Source: Asterella californica (taxonomy: Eukaryota > Streptophyta > Marchantiopsida > Marchantiales > Aytoniaceae). From it: a stretch of DNA of 64,000 nucleotides. Each line of letters begins with the position of its first letter. Within the stretch, counting starts at the first letter, position 1. The notes beneath the pieces are model-generated. The model ran no database searches and was not told the origin of the DNA. It saw only the letters and a program-made list of their open reading frames with translations. This document shows, in pieces, positions 44,021 to 55,929 of this stretch. The translations under genes were made by a program, and so were the position numbers. The stretch is taken from contig JAYKYS010000009.1 of the NCBI GenBank assembly GCA_036924285.1, positions 20,688,001 through 20,752,000 of the forward strand. Direction: 5' to 3'.

Positions 44021-45705
44021 AGTTCATGTTGCATGCATATTTGCATGTATAAAGAAAAGAAATATGCACGCAAAGCAAATTCATATGGTCAGGATGAAAA
44101 CAATACAAGCATGTCCCGGGAGAGAAAATCTTGATCCCTGTAGGTTATGGTTATTTTGGAAGAACAGGAGAAAAATCATCCTCTGTCAAACAAACATGAA
44201 GTAAAACTAAATTGCAGAGTAGCAGTTTGCATCATCTTAAATAAAACTTGAGATCAAGGTGAACTTCGACATTAAAATCTTAAATATACAGCTCTGACTT
44301 TTATGCTTCCGGTTGACATTTCAAAATAGTTTATACAAATTAAACCATCAATGTTGGGAAGAACGAAAGCCCGACTGCAGCATACAAGAACAGCCGAACA
44401 TCCAATAGAAATATATGTTTTAGTATGTTTTAACTAATTTAACTTAACCAACCCTTAAAAAAAATAGGGTTCCACATTTGCACATTTACTTTGCACATTT
44501 GCCTTCGTTTCACCGAATACTCTTTAAATATTTACTCTTTATGTATACACCTTTTCAGTTTTTTTTTCTTGGTGAATATTTGAAAGTTAACATTTGAAAG
44601 AAATATTGAAAATATTTCACAATTTTGAAGGTTGCTAATAGGGGTGTTAAACTAGGGAGTAGAGAATTCTAACCAGCAAGATGGATATTCAGCCAGTTCT
44701 AGTGAATGACTCGGTGGGTCACTAGTATCTAGCTAATTATGGTTCTTGTAACAAACTATTTCCACAGGTAAAATGACATTGTAGGTAGTGTCTTTTATAA
44801 GATATTTACTCTTTAGTAATAAACCTAGAGTTTACACCAATCTAGATACATTCATTAACACACTTTTTAGATAAATTAATGATGCTCATGCATAAGTCTT
44901 TAATTACAATGACAACTACCAATTTCAAACCCTCTTTCACCACTCAGCCAAAGTGGGGTTTCTCTTGAGGTACCCCATTTGGAATAAAAAAAACCCTGCA
45001 AAACCTGTCATATGAAGTTATCTTACGAAGCTATTTTAAACAATTTGTTGACTTTGAAAACCTTTTGTAAGACATGCAACATGAGCTTGGGGCCAAAAAG
45101 AAGGAAGAGGCAAGCTGAAAGTAAGGGTTAAAATTCACTTTTATTATCGGTTCAATGCACTACAGAGAAAACAAATACAGTAGGGTATGAAAAATAATTC
45201 GAGAATGATGTGTAAAAAAGAAATAAAAATGATGAAAAGGAAGACCATGCTCCCCCTCACGAATAAATGAAGTCATATTCTCGTGAAAATGTTCAATCTC
45301 TCTTCACTTGCACTCCAGCTTTGTTCACAGCTGCTTTATAGATTGGTTAAACGGCTAGAGAGGAAAAATACAGTATGTTGTGAGACACTGACGCTTTACA
45401 TTGGTCTACGTAAAAAGTAAGAATTTTGATATTTGATACTAACTGCAATCGAACTTCAACTTGCTCATTATGCATGAGTGCTTTAATGTATAGTGGAAAA
45501 CAATTCATTATGATGTTTCAATCATAATCCAAATGCTTTTACTACCACAAAATAGTGTATATACTTTTTTACAGAATAATATAGCTTCTTGAAAATTCTT
45601 GCAAAACAGATTCACAAGGAAGAAGTTACTGACATTCTAAGATTTACGATTTATGACCATGTGATGATACGTGACACAACTTTTTTCCGCATAGTGTAAC
45701 TTTTG
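44021..45705. other. AT-rich spacer, no gene seen
   Basis: No frame above about 60 codons and no domain. Confidence 0.4.
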
Positions 45706-45707
45706 TG

Positions 45708-45815
45708 TCATGCGCATACACATCGCTACGCAACATACATCATTGTCATAGGTACACCATACATACACATAACACATGAAAGATGTCATACACATACACA
45801 AGTGTATCACAATAA
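45708..45815 (+). repeat. ~105-bp direct repeat, copy 1
   Basis: TCATGCGCATACACATCGC...GGTACACCAT...CACAAGTGTATCACAAT matches 46109-46205 with few changes and small indels. It is downstream, in minus orientation, of a gypsy integrase relic. Confidence 0.75.
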
Positions 45816-46108
45816 TCTAACAGAGAAATTATCATCTCCAGTACGGCAACAATGATTACTCACAAATGATCAAGTCAAACCCACTCTATGCTCGCAGAGA
45901 ATCCGAGTTACACTCAACTAGACTATCCACCATTGCTAGGAGCTTGAAGACTCAACTTGAAGAACTCAGGCCTCCAAGCTCTATCTGCGAAGTATACCCC
46001 TAGTCGGCTATCCCAAGAACTCGTCCTAACGGCACTAACGACCTACCGAGATTAGTCACTCCGCACTCGATCAACCTAGCCGAGGTGCTAAACTGACGTG
46101 ACAATTGT

Positions 46109-46205
46109 CATGCGCATACACATCTCTACACAACATACATCGCTGTCAGAGGTACACCACATATACACATAACGATGTCATACATATACACAAGTGTACC
46201 ACAAT
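46109..46205 (+). repeat. ~100-bp direct repeat, copy 2
   Basis: Second copy of 45708-45815, 400 bp away in the same orientation. Confidence 0.75.
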
Positions 46206-46719
46206 CGCCTCCCTAACTGACGATTAGGTCTCTCTAACTCCAGATAACTCCATATCCAAACTACGTGATATACACCTTCATGGGTGCAAGGATCATGAGG
46301 TCGGATGCTACATCGTCCCATCGTTAGTCACTTGTCTGCAATCCATATCACGCAAAATCTAATCGGCTATTCCAACTATATACATAGAGGACAAACCCAC
46401 CATCCAGTAGGAACGACACTGAGAGGTGGAGTCAAACATGACATGTGTCAACCTCTCGAATAACCATCGAACATCAACATACGGACTGCTCCACCAGCAA
46501 ACCCACACAACACACACCTCAAGCCCGCGCGTACAACTACTAAGCTTGGATCAACAATATCATCGATGTTGGGAAGATGACATGACACCGCAATTACGCA
46601 CATGATCCTTTCAAACAACACCATCACGACCCTCTAACGTGAGTACTCCAGAAGATAACACCTCACGCATTTGTAAAATAATGCGCCATGCGGTCACGTC
46701 CAACGTCGTCGGTGCAGTC

Positions 46720-47560
46720 TACTATCGATAGATATAATTGCCAAGATGAAACCTGCAAATCAATGATCGATAACCTCCTCCTCGAATAGTCATATATCGC
46801 AACGGGTCTCTATGCTGAGCGATCGCTAGGTTCCCAAAAGCCACCGGCATAACTCTCTGAAATGTCTCTACTCGTTGAGAACATGCGCTCGTCCACATAT
46901 CGGGATCATCAAGGTTCAGCACCTCAACAGAATCACGATGAATGACCGAAGGTAGATGTGGATCTCAGTCATAAATTAGAAAATACAGTGAGAAGGAAGC
47001 CAAAGACGCTTGTCAGCTAAAATGATAGTCCATAGCCAACCATGGTAACTGCACATCCCAGTCTCCCAAGTGGTTGTTCTGCAAGTCATACTTGCGCAAT
47101 CCTCTCTTCACCGTCTGAACCACCCTCTCCGTCAAACCATCCGTCTCATGATGATCTCGAGATGTAGTCCGATGATCAATCAGCGCCTGATCACACAAGG
47201 CCTGAAACTCACCAACCTTGGTTTGTCAGCACTTCAGCTGGTGCTCCAAAACGACTCAGCACTCGATCTAAGAATGCATACGTTGTCCCTTCACTCGTCT
47301 TGTCCGGTAATGCCACCAACTCAATCCACTTGGAGAAGTGCTCCATCATCACCAACACATATCAGTGATGACATACAGTCAACGATAAGGATCCGCAAAA
47401 TCCAAACTCCAACGGTAACCCAACCCCATAATAGATAAGAGGTGTAATTGTGGAGTAGGAGCATTAACGATGCTCATACTAGATCACAAATCACCGCACT
47501 TATCGACATGGTACTGCTTCTTTAGATGTCCCAGTCCGACGGATTTCACATACGCATTTG
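46720..47560 (-). pseudogene. Ty3/gypsy integrase relic
   Basis: Minus-strand frames give MGLGYRWSLDFADPYR (core start, about 47390-47440) and, after a frame change, VLVMMEHFSKWIELVALPDK (about 47300-47360). RVLSRFGAPAEVLTNQG follows, then CDQALIDHRTTSRDHHETDGLTERVVQTVKRGLRKY (about 47090-47200). The last block holds the catalytic Glu region. A C-terminal part VMPVAFGNLAIAQHRDPLRYMTIRGGGYR (about 46760-46860) resembles the tail of this integrase type. Stops and shifts make it non-functional. No RT was found nearby. Confidence 0.75.
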
Positions 47561-47599
47561 AAAGCCACGCACCGGCTCCATGCAGATGAAAGAAAAGCC

Positions 47600-50127
47600 T
47601 GTCTGCCTCAGTTAGTGACTCTGACGTTTAAGAGAATGCATTATCTGTGTACTTGTAATACATAATGGAGGAGGACAAAGATATGCACGATGTTGTTCTT
47701 AAAGGTATGAAGCATGATTCATGAAAGTTCCATTCGCTTTCAGTTCCATATGATTTTCACATGTAACACTTTATTGCAGTGAATGAGGAATCCCATTTTT
47801 GCTATGCGTTTGCATAGCTATCCGATTGATACTAGGGCGTGATTTCAAAGTCCTCTATTCATAGTTTCAGAAGACTGTTCTCTAATCTCATCGGTCACAG
47901 ATCTCTGCAGTGGTGTGGTTTCAGTGAGGATAGATCTCTCAAACGTAGGTGATCGAAACCATAAGTAATGCATGGGAACTAGCTTTAAGAATTTACTTAC
48001 AATATTTTTAGTTCTCATAATTGACCTCTTTTTACGATCGCTCTGAATTTTCCATTCGGATTCTTCAGTCTTGTGCAGATTCTGCTTGCCCTGACATATT
48101 CTGCGTGCATAATTCTCGTACCCTTTGTTGTATCAGTGTAGCTGGGTTTCCCCGTCCGGATAAATATGTGCGCTCCTCGACTGTATTGTAATACCCCTCT
48201 AACTCTTCCGATCATTAATTAATTTTTCAGATGCTGCAGAATAACGCAGACACCCCTCACGCTTCTCCGACGATTAAATAATTTTTCTAATCACACCATG
48301 TATCACATCTCTTCATTTTTTTTATCGTTCGTTGTAGGAGTCAACTTCACGCATGTACACCTCTGGACATAGATTCTTACCAACCTTTTACTTCACTCTA
48401 TATCTTGCACCTCATACATATTTAGGTTGTTGATGGCAGTAGGGAGCCTTTATTCATACTAAAGACACTAAATATACAGTCTAAGCAGATAGAGGTTTGT
48501 GTTTCTAGTATCTCTATATTTAATACACATTAACAACCATAGAAAGAAAGAACGATAGCCAAGCCTGACGTGGAGAGGCAATGAAGAATGGATAACCAGA
48601 AATTTATAGCTCGCAGATCTCGTCTGTTGGTTTCATCACGATTCACGTATCGTCGTTAGGTCTCTTTGGCATATAATAGTTACTCTCTCTAGAAGATTAT
48701 ATCCGGGAATGAATCAGAGGATTGGACTAGGAAGCGTGCATGAAAGTTCAAACTGTGCAACAATTGAATAATATAATGCATCTAGAGCGAACTCTTGACA
48801 GTGCAAGCAGAAGAATCCATTAACGAACAAGAAAACACGTTTAGTTAAGCTTAACTTGTTTACCAATTCTGTCTACAAAATTGACCAAATAACGTAATTC
48901 AGAGGAGTTTGACAAAAACTGGCATCGTTCCGAGAACTACCTCACGGGTTTAGAGAGTGGCAAATACCGAGCCTGTGGGTGCATCTCAAAAATAAACCCA
49001 GGGGAACTTTCCATTTTTCTCGTGAACGGTGATTGAACAGATGCTAGGTGAATAATTATTATGCAAGAAGAATTAGAATCCTATAAATCATCAATCCAAG
49101 AAAAACTGTTTGATTAGGTTGTGAACACAAACATAGTTTACTCGCAACTTCCATTTGGTGAATAAATAATATACATCCCCCATGCTTGTACAGCTACAGT
49201 TGAAGAAACGAGCGTTATGTACAAAGACAAGGCATGAAGGAAAGAACTGGTTGGCCGGCGGTTATTTAGCGGTACTCGCTGGGGTGACGAGACATAATTT
49301 AAATTTACGAGGCTGCTAATGCGCCGTGCTGACGTGCCTCCACTTGATGTTCTAACGCGAAGGTAATTTCACTCTTTTTTCGAAATCGGACTATGTTTCG
49401 GCATGTAGCTACCATGAACGGGAGCAGGTCGCTACGTGACACGGACCTTGTCCGCCATGCACCGTGCGGACTATTTGTTTCTCCCTTTTCGTTTCCTGTC
49501 CCTCGCTTCTGAACCATGCTGCTGCGTTTTCGCCGACGTTTTTTCTTTGACTCGTTTGTTCGTTCGCTCGTTCGTTCGCAAGCAACGAGCATGGACGTGG
49601 TCTTTACTATATGACCATCGATGTTGTCTAGGTGTTTCTCGCACGGTTCTTGACAGGAAGACTCGCTCGAACGAAGGATTTCTCGCTTGCTTCTGAAATC
49701 AGAAGGAAGCATAGCCGTCATAGCCGTCGTTTTCGAAGCTTTTGTCGATTGGAGATGGAAGTTCATCGTCGATTCTGCCCGATTTGCTTTTCATCACGCT
49801 CTTTGATTTGCTATGCGAAATGTTTATCTTGCACTTTGTTTCTCGTCACATTTTTTCATCTATGGTTGTCGACTACTGGAAGACCACGATATGTTCTGCG
49901 CCTTTGCTTGTAACCTTCTAAGCTTTGTTCCTGTCGCGTTCTTTCTTTGCTGTAACTCGGCAAAGGAAGAACTCGACGTCCGGCAGCAGATGGGATGCTC
50001 ATGCTGCCATGCTTGCTACTTGTTCTCTTCTACCTGGACGCGTCTTCACGTTCGTTACATGCATTTTGGCCAAAGCTTGACAATCGCCAGGAAATAAGTA
50101 TTTCAACTCGAACTGCTTCTTCTACTT
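47600..50127. other. Spacer; no supported gene
   Basis: 49300-50100 has overlapping frames on both strands, such as the minus frame at 49305-49766, but no domain. A (TTCG)n-like run is at about 49555-49577. This may be the 5' region of the frame at 50142. Confidence 0.3.
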
Positions 50128-50141
50128 TTGTCGTTTCTTTT

Positions 50142-50816
50142 CATGTCACAAGACGTAGCTGATCGTGAAGTTATTATTATCGATGTCGATCTAGTTGTTG
50201 ATGATGATCATTTGTCTGTTCCATCTACTCTCATCTCGGAAGTGCTTGGCGATGATGACATTCAGTATATTCCTTCTACTCTCACTGCCGTAACTCCTGT
50301 ACGAGAATGTCCACAGGAAATGCAGGACAACTTCCGTGTCCTCGAAGATGTTTGCTACCACCAAATTGATGTCTCAGGTCCATGTCATATCGATCGTTTT
50401 TGCCGTCCTCTTAGTTTACCTCCTTATCCTCTTTACTGCAGAAGTTTGCTCTCCTTCTCTGATGTGGATCTCTATAGATATAAGTCGTACATTTACATAG
50501 ATTTTCATTATACTCTTGTACCGTCCGAATTCTTAGTTCTTGCGCTGGATTATGTCCTAGTTTGTAAATCATTTACTATACCTACGACTTGTCTTCAGAC
50601 CGTTGCGGGTCCTTTTCATTATGTACTTACAGAAGGAGCTTGGCTAGTGTTGCGAGACTGTCGTTCGATACTCTTCTCGTATCTCAAATTCCTACAACTT
50701 CCCAGCGATCTACATCTTTAGAGGAATTCTTAGAGAAGAGAGGTCGCATTCACAAGACGATCTATCGTCCATTCGTTTTAGAGGTTTCTGTCATTACAGT
50801 CGTCAAAGGACTCTAG
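50142..50816 (+). CDS. Possible small intron-containing gene, unrecognised
   Basis: The frame from ATG at 50142 starts MSQDVADREVIIIDVDLVVDDDHLSVPSTL and is strongly acidic. It reaches ...CYHQIDVSG at about 50380, where a plausible intron (G|GTCCATG ... TTTACTGCAG) begins. A later open stretch in another frame, SFDTLLVSQIPTTSQRSTSLEEFLEKRGRIHKTIYRPF (about 50665-50780), could be a downstream exon ending at 50816. No domain is recognised. The internal VPSTL / IPSTL echo is weak. Exon joining is a guess, and the frame could also be chance. Confidence 0.25.
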
Positions 50817-50819
50817 ATC

Positions 50820-52340
50820 TTCACTTGGCACGTTTCATCCGTCATCGCAGCATAAACTGCGGTAATGTGGATTTTGCTGCTTGTTTGTCTCACAGGAAAA
50901 CATTACTTCATTGCACTTTGATATCTACACTATTGAATATATTTTACACGGTTTTCACCCTTGTAAAGTTGTCATTTTTCTTTCACACCAAGCATTCGGA
51001 CTATTAAAGTAGCAGATGACTTAAAACGTGCAAATTGTGAAACATTTTAAACTAGACTCATTTTAGTATCGATATCTTTTACACCACCACGTATGGTATC
51101 TTAAAGTGCTATTCTATTAGTAAAACTTTTTGTTAACATGTATGATGCCGAAGTGGATATTTGTCTTTATAGATTTTACACCAGTGTTCGAAAATGCAAG
51201 TTTACAAGTGCAAAATATATTTGTTGCAATTCCATGGTGCAAAGTGAACATTATCAGTTCAGAATTCACATTAATGTTTTAGACGCAAGCAGAGTACACA
51301 CGATGAATAATATACTCCATGCCAGAAGAAATTACACGAAGAAGTTCGTAACTCATCTGAACTGTTTGCAAGACGAACATATTTCATCCATGAAAACATA
51401 ACGCATGAAGAAGTAAAACGAAAAACTTGGTAAGTTCATCTATAAACAACGTCTATCAGAATGTTTTATATTGTTTCAATGTTAATAAGATGATCTTTGT
51501 ATTTATACCGTATTTACTTTCAATCATAGTTACGCCATTCAGCTTTCATTCTTCCACGGATTACATCACCTTTGGCTTTAATATTCTCCGTTTGCGAGAA
51601 CTCGTGTCATCCGTGAAGATTCACATCAGACACATCGTGAGCATCGCAATTCACTGACTGTACATGTTGGTCACAAATGTGATCATCAGAGTCACTTTCT
51701 ACCGGTCTAAATGTATCACAAACAGAGACCTGAACTTATCTCATCAACTATCAAGCCACAAGATGAAAAGTAAGATTAACAACCTGATTGGTGAAAACCA
51801 CTTCGACACCAAAAAATCATAACAGTTCCAATCATTCTTCACTCAAGGAAAGACCTTAGCATGTACACCATGTCCCATAATGCAATAGTTTACAATCCGA
51901 GCTCAATTTTTGAAGTTGATCATCCAAACTGGAAGAATGCGGTCTTTTGAAATGAAAATATGCAAATATGAAAAAACAGATCTATCATCTAAAGTAATTA
52001 TGATCCATTAAGTTGATTCTAAGTCATAATAATTCTGCAGCAGAAATAACAGAATAGAATTCAAATACTATCTCACCGTGAGATATTTACTTTATAACTG
52101 AAATCAAAATCTGACAAACAGAATCGTAGAAACCAAAGAATGTGTGAGAATTTAAAATTCTCTTTTATAACTAAGAAAATGATAACTTAATGAGATTTCT
52201 AAGACATCTTGTGTACTACATGCACATCAATCTAGTATACATATTCTCCTCTCCAAGCTTGGCAACTGCAATCACAAAACAAGGAAACACAGTCAAATAT
52301 TGCAAAACATAATCAAATATTGCAAAAGAAAAGCAAAATA
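50820..52340. other. AT-rich spacer; no recognised gene
   Basis: An 87-codon frame at 51138-51401 and others have no recognisable features. Confidence 0.3.
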
Positions 52341-52349
52341 CATTCATAC

Positions 52350-52975
52350 AGTGTCACTTAACCTTAAGTTCTTGCTGCTTTGCAGCTCCTGCGTGAGCAG
52401 TGACAAAAATCTTGGTCTCAACGTCAACTCGAGCTGCATTGCGAATCGAAAGACCTTCTCTTTTTTGGCCCCAATGTCACACTTGAACTTGGTCCCTGCC
52501 ACCCTACCTTCGCCTGGTTAGCAGCCTCCCCTGAGTTTTCTAGCCTAGGTAAGAGAAGTATTCTTGACCTGGATGGTCCACCAACTGTTTGATGTTAGCA
52601 TTGTAGATGTTGAGGTCGAACTGATCGAGCTCCACCTGCACCTTATCAAACACTTCCTGCTTGAAGTATTCTATGCCTCTCAAGACCTCCTCCATGGTCA
52701 TCTTGTCAACACATGTGTCTCTCCTTCGAAGCTCCCTTGATTAAATCAGTAACATGTTTGCTGGTCATATCATAAGAAGCGATGAGCTTCGCGTATTTGA
52801 TCAGAGACTCGTCGTCGTCTTTCGGACCGATGGTGAAAACTGCAGGCAGAGTAAACGTGAGCTTTTCTACACTCATGACTTGAACGTCGAATGAGTAGTT
52901 TATCGGACTGATGTCGACTTTCCAGATCTTTTGGTAAGGGTATAGCCAACTTTTTTTCGCAAGCGAGAATAAACA
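52350..52975 (-). pseudogene. Flotillin-like gene fragment
   Basis: Flotillins are SPFH/band-7 proteins that scaffold plasma-membrane microdomains. The minus strand from about 52960 reads [20 protein letters not shown], then [15 protein letters not shown] and [21 protein letters not shown]. After a frame change near 52735 it reads [38 protein letters not shown] and [10 protein letters not shown] relic of the coiled-coil start, REGLSIRNAARVDVETKI, ends near 52360. The frame breaks after SKERHMC (stop), and a stop follows EYFSYLG where Gln is expected. The N-terminal exon and the C-terminal two-thirds are missing. It is therefore a partial, dead copy. Confidence 0.8.
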
Positions 52976-53224
52976 CTAAAATGCTCTTATATATGTGAAC
53001 GGGAGATGCAACTATTCCATCTTCACGTTTTGGGACAGCTAAATAAATAGAGCTGCTTTATTGAAATCTAATCATGAAATCACTTTAGAATCAAACTTGT
53101 AGACCATCGAATTGACAACCTATATATTCTTTCATGCAAAATTAAACAACCTCCCAAAAATTGGATCAGTTTGCATTCATTGTAGAATGTGCAACTATGA
53201 CGGAGGCAAGTAAATATTTCATCT

Positions 53225-53326
53225 TTTACAATACAATACAACTAAATAAACAGTAAAAACATACGTAACCATTACTCACACGAGTACTTGTCCCATCTTC
53301 TTGTTTTTACCAACAACCAGTCTCAA
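53225..53326 (+). repeat. ~100-bp direct repeat, copy 1
   Basis: TTACAATACAATACAACTAAATAAACAG...CTCACACGAGTACTTGTC...CATCTTCTTGTTTTTACC matches 55136-55230 closely. It lies 5' (minus strand) of the flotillin fragment. Confidence 0.75.
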
Positions 53327-53329
53327 GCG

Positions 53330-55130
53330 CTGGACACTTACCTATTGCGAACAACTTCAAAGGTTTCTTTCAGCATGCTCTGTACTTTCGGTTTTGGTAG
53401 TGGCAGCAGCTTGTCTGACAGTATGATAGCTTCTCCAACTGATGCTGGTAGAAGGATGGAGTGCTTGGGGTGAGACTCGATTAAGAACACCTTGGCAACG
53501 ACAACAGCCACAATCTGTGACGCTGCAAACAGCTAAGTACGTTCATGGTCATGGATTCGTAGTCAGTATCGGAATTTCAATGCAATTAATTAATTTCAGT
53601 CTAAATACTGAGGCACATATAACATCTAGATCTTCATCAAGCGCGCATGTGCAGAGTCATAATTCCTGTGGATGCGCTCGCTCCAAAATCCAAACCGCTG
53701 AAGAGATGAGCCAGCTGAATCCCAATAATCATCTTCCTTGTCAACAGTGAGCCAAAAAGGAATATCGTCAGTATCTAAAAGATCATTGTAGCTTGACATC
53801 TGGTTCAGTCACCGAGTGTGTAGAACAGAGAAAAAAAGATGTGATGGGAAGAGCACACTTGAACCTACCAGCACACTCTGTCTCTCTGAAAGTTGTCGAC
53901 TAGATGTCTAGTTGTGAACCAAGACAACAACAATACGAACAGAAATAGGGACCCAGAACCTACCCAGAACCTACATGAAATGTGAAAATAGAGCTTGCAC
54001 AGAGAGAACCGAGAGGAGGAGCTATTAGGTTCAGTACAAATAGCGAAGTGAGGCTTGTTCTTGCAAAAACTTTGGTTTACCATTATATATGAGAGCAACT
54101 TAAGTCTTCTGGAGGATGAAACAAAGAAAGAACATACTCTTTCTCTTAACTTGACCACATATGATTTCAACAGCATCCGGTCAAAAGTGGTGTGCGCGAT
54201 AGTTTCTTCTGAAACCCTTGACAAGCTTCGAGTCACATAGAAAATGCAGGGAAAAAATGATGTACACTGTTCCAAGAGAAACAGGGCCCGGCCCAAAAGG
54301 CTGAAGAATCTGACAAACCAGAAACTAACAACCTGTTTTTGTGTATAGTGCACGCAGAAAGGTGAAGGTGAAGACTAACCCAATCAACATTGCTAACAAG
54401 AAGAAGGTGGCGAGATAACATGATCACTAGATGAAAAAAGTAGTACGAGCAATCAGTACTAGTTGGGATCATCACAAACGCAGATTTTGAAGCATCAGAG
54501 AAAGACAAATCTCTGAACTGCACAAATAAAAAAAAGAAGTCTCAAAACTGAACTTCAACCATTTTCTTACCTCACAATTATCATTCCATGTTCGAGCAAA
54601 AGAGGACCGATATTTCAGAAACCGCATGTCGTCAAATTCACAATTTAATAGAATGGCTCATGCACTTCTTGAAAATCTTGAGAATCAAGCCATGCCTTCA
54701 CACCATACCTAGGGACAATAGCTATAAACAATGAGGAGTGTAGAACGCGTAACCACACGTCCGTACTCACCACAAAGGCGAAGGTGACCGTGAGGAATCT
54801 TGCTTCTCGTAGCATGCCTCCAAGCACGTTCAGCACCCACCACAAGTAGACGTATACCTTTTCTCTGCTGTAAGCGAGGACCACTGAGGAGCATAACTGC
54901 ATCATATCAGTAACTGACTTCTAGCGGGTATACCACGAAGTGCATTCCATCTTATTTATCTTTGGAGTGGTGTTTGTTGGAGTGGTGCTATGAGTGTTGC
55001 ATATACAATATTATTTATGGAAAGAAAAAGCGAGATGATCAAAGTCTACTCGCTGCACACTCGAATTCTCAAGGTGAGAGTGCAACATATGTCGATTGTG
55101 CATCCATTGCAAATGCAAAGATAGAAAGAA
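53330..55130. other. No firm gene
   Basis: Minus frames at 53865-54353 and 54645-54905 are hydrophobic, the latter with FLTVTFAFVVSTDVWLRV. No family is recognised, and intron-like composition is possible. Confidence 0.3.
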
Positions 55131-55135
55131 AACAT

Positions 55136-55230
55136 CATTTACAATACGATACAACTAAATAAACAGTAAAAAAGATGCTTACCCATGACTCACACGAGTA
55201 CTTGTCTCATCTTCTTGTTTCTACCACCCA
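55136..55230 (+). repeat. ~100-bp direct repeat, copy 2
   Basis: Second copy of 53225-53326, 1.9 kb away in the same orientation. Confidence 0.75.
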
Positions 55231-55339
55231 AGTTCGTCATTGTTTCACCTTAGTCTTGTGTATACATTTTCATAACATGCCGCAGTAGTTGCCAAATTTC
55301 TTTGACACAACATCATCACCCGTTATGGATGTCTACTCG

Positions 55340-55915
55340 AACTGGTGTTTGACAAAGGAACTCATTTTCTGAATGAGATCATTGCTCTCCTTTTCAGGAT
55401 CAAGCATCGGAAGACGACTCCGTATAACTCGAAGACTAATGGATTAACAGAGAAATCAAATGATCTTTCTCCTAAAGTCATCATTCAGAAGACACCCTTC
55501 TACCTAACTTATGAGATGACACTCGTTGTCCTCATTGAGTTGGAGGTCCTTACCTACAGGTTGGCCGTTATCGAACGCATGGAAGAAGAGGAAAACGAAG
55601 AGTAACGTCTTCTGAACTTTGTGGAGTTCAAAGAAGACATGAATGCAGCTCTCGAGTAGACTTACAAAATACACGCACAACGAAAGGTCAACTATGACGA
55701 TAAGCTGAGGTAGGTGACTGTCAAGGATGGAGACCTAGTTCTTCTATACGACAACAGACATATGAAATTTCCTGAGAAGCTTCGTCTTTGATGGATGGGT
55801 CTTTATAGAGTCCTGGAAGTCTTCGACAATGATTTCTTGCAATTGGAAGAACTAGATGGTACCTTGATGACCACTCGTGTTAATGGATGATGTGTCAAGA
55901 AGTACTTGACTTGAA
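55340..55915 (+). pseudogene. Ty3/gypsy integrase C-terminal relic
   Basis: FDKGTHFLNEIIALLF...KTTPYNSKTNGLTEKSN (about 55345-55460) is the last part of an integrase core. Its catalytic Asp (normally DxG.HF) and Glu (TEKSN) are still visible. KTPFYLTYEM (about 55490-55520) and the C-terminal module KVNYDDKLR, VKDGDLVLLYDNR and LYRVLEVFDNDFLQLEELDG (about 55685-55860) follow. In-frame stops occur after EENEE, before TYKIH and elsewhere. Nothing of RT remains upstream. Confidence 0.8.
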
Positions 55916-55929
55916 GAAATAACTTCGAT

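Noticed and set aside
49305..49766. 153-codon minus frame, Lys/Arg-rich
   Set aside because: Overlaps several plus frames of similar length; its basic run is the reverse of a TTCG/CTTT-rich stretch; no domain.
53865..54905. Hydrophobic minus-strand frames (possible membrane protein exons)
   Set aside because: No family recognised; hydrophobicity can come from AT-rich intron or spacer sequence.
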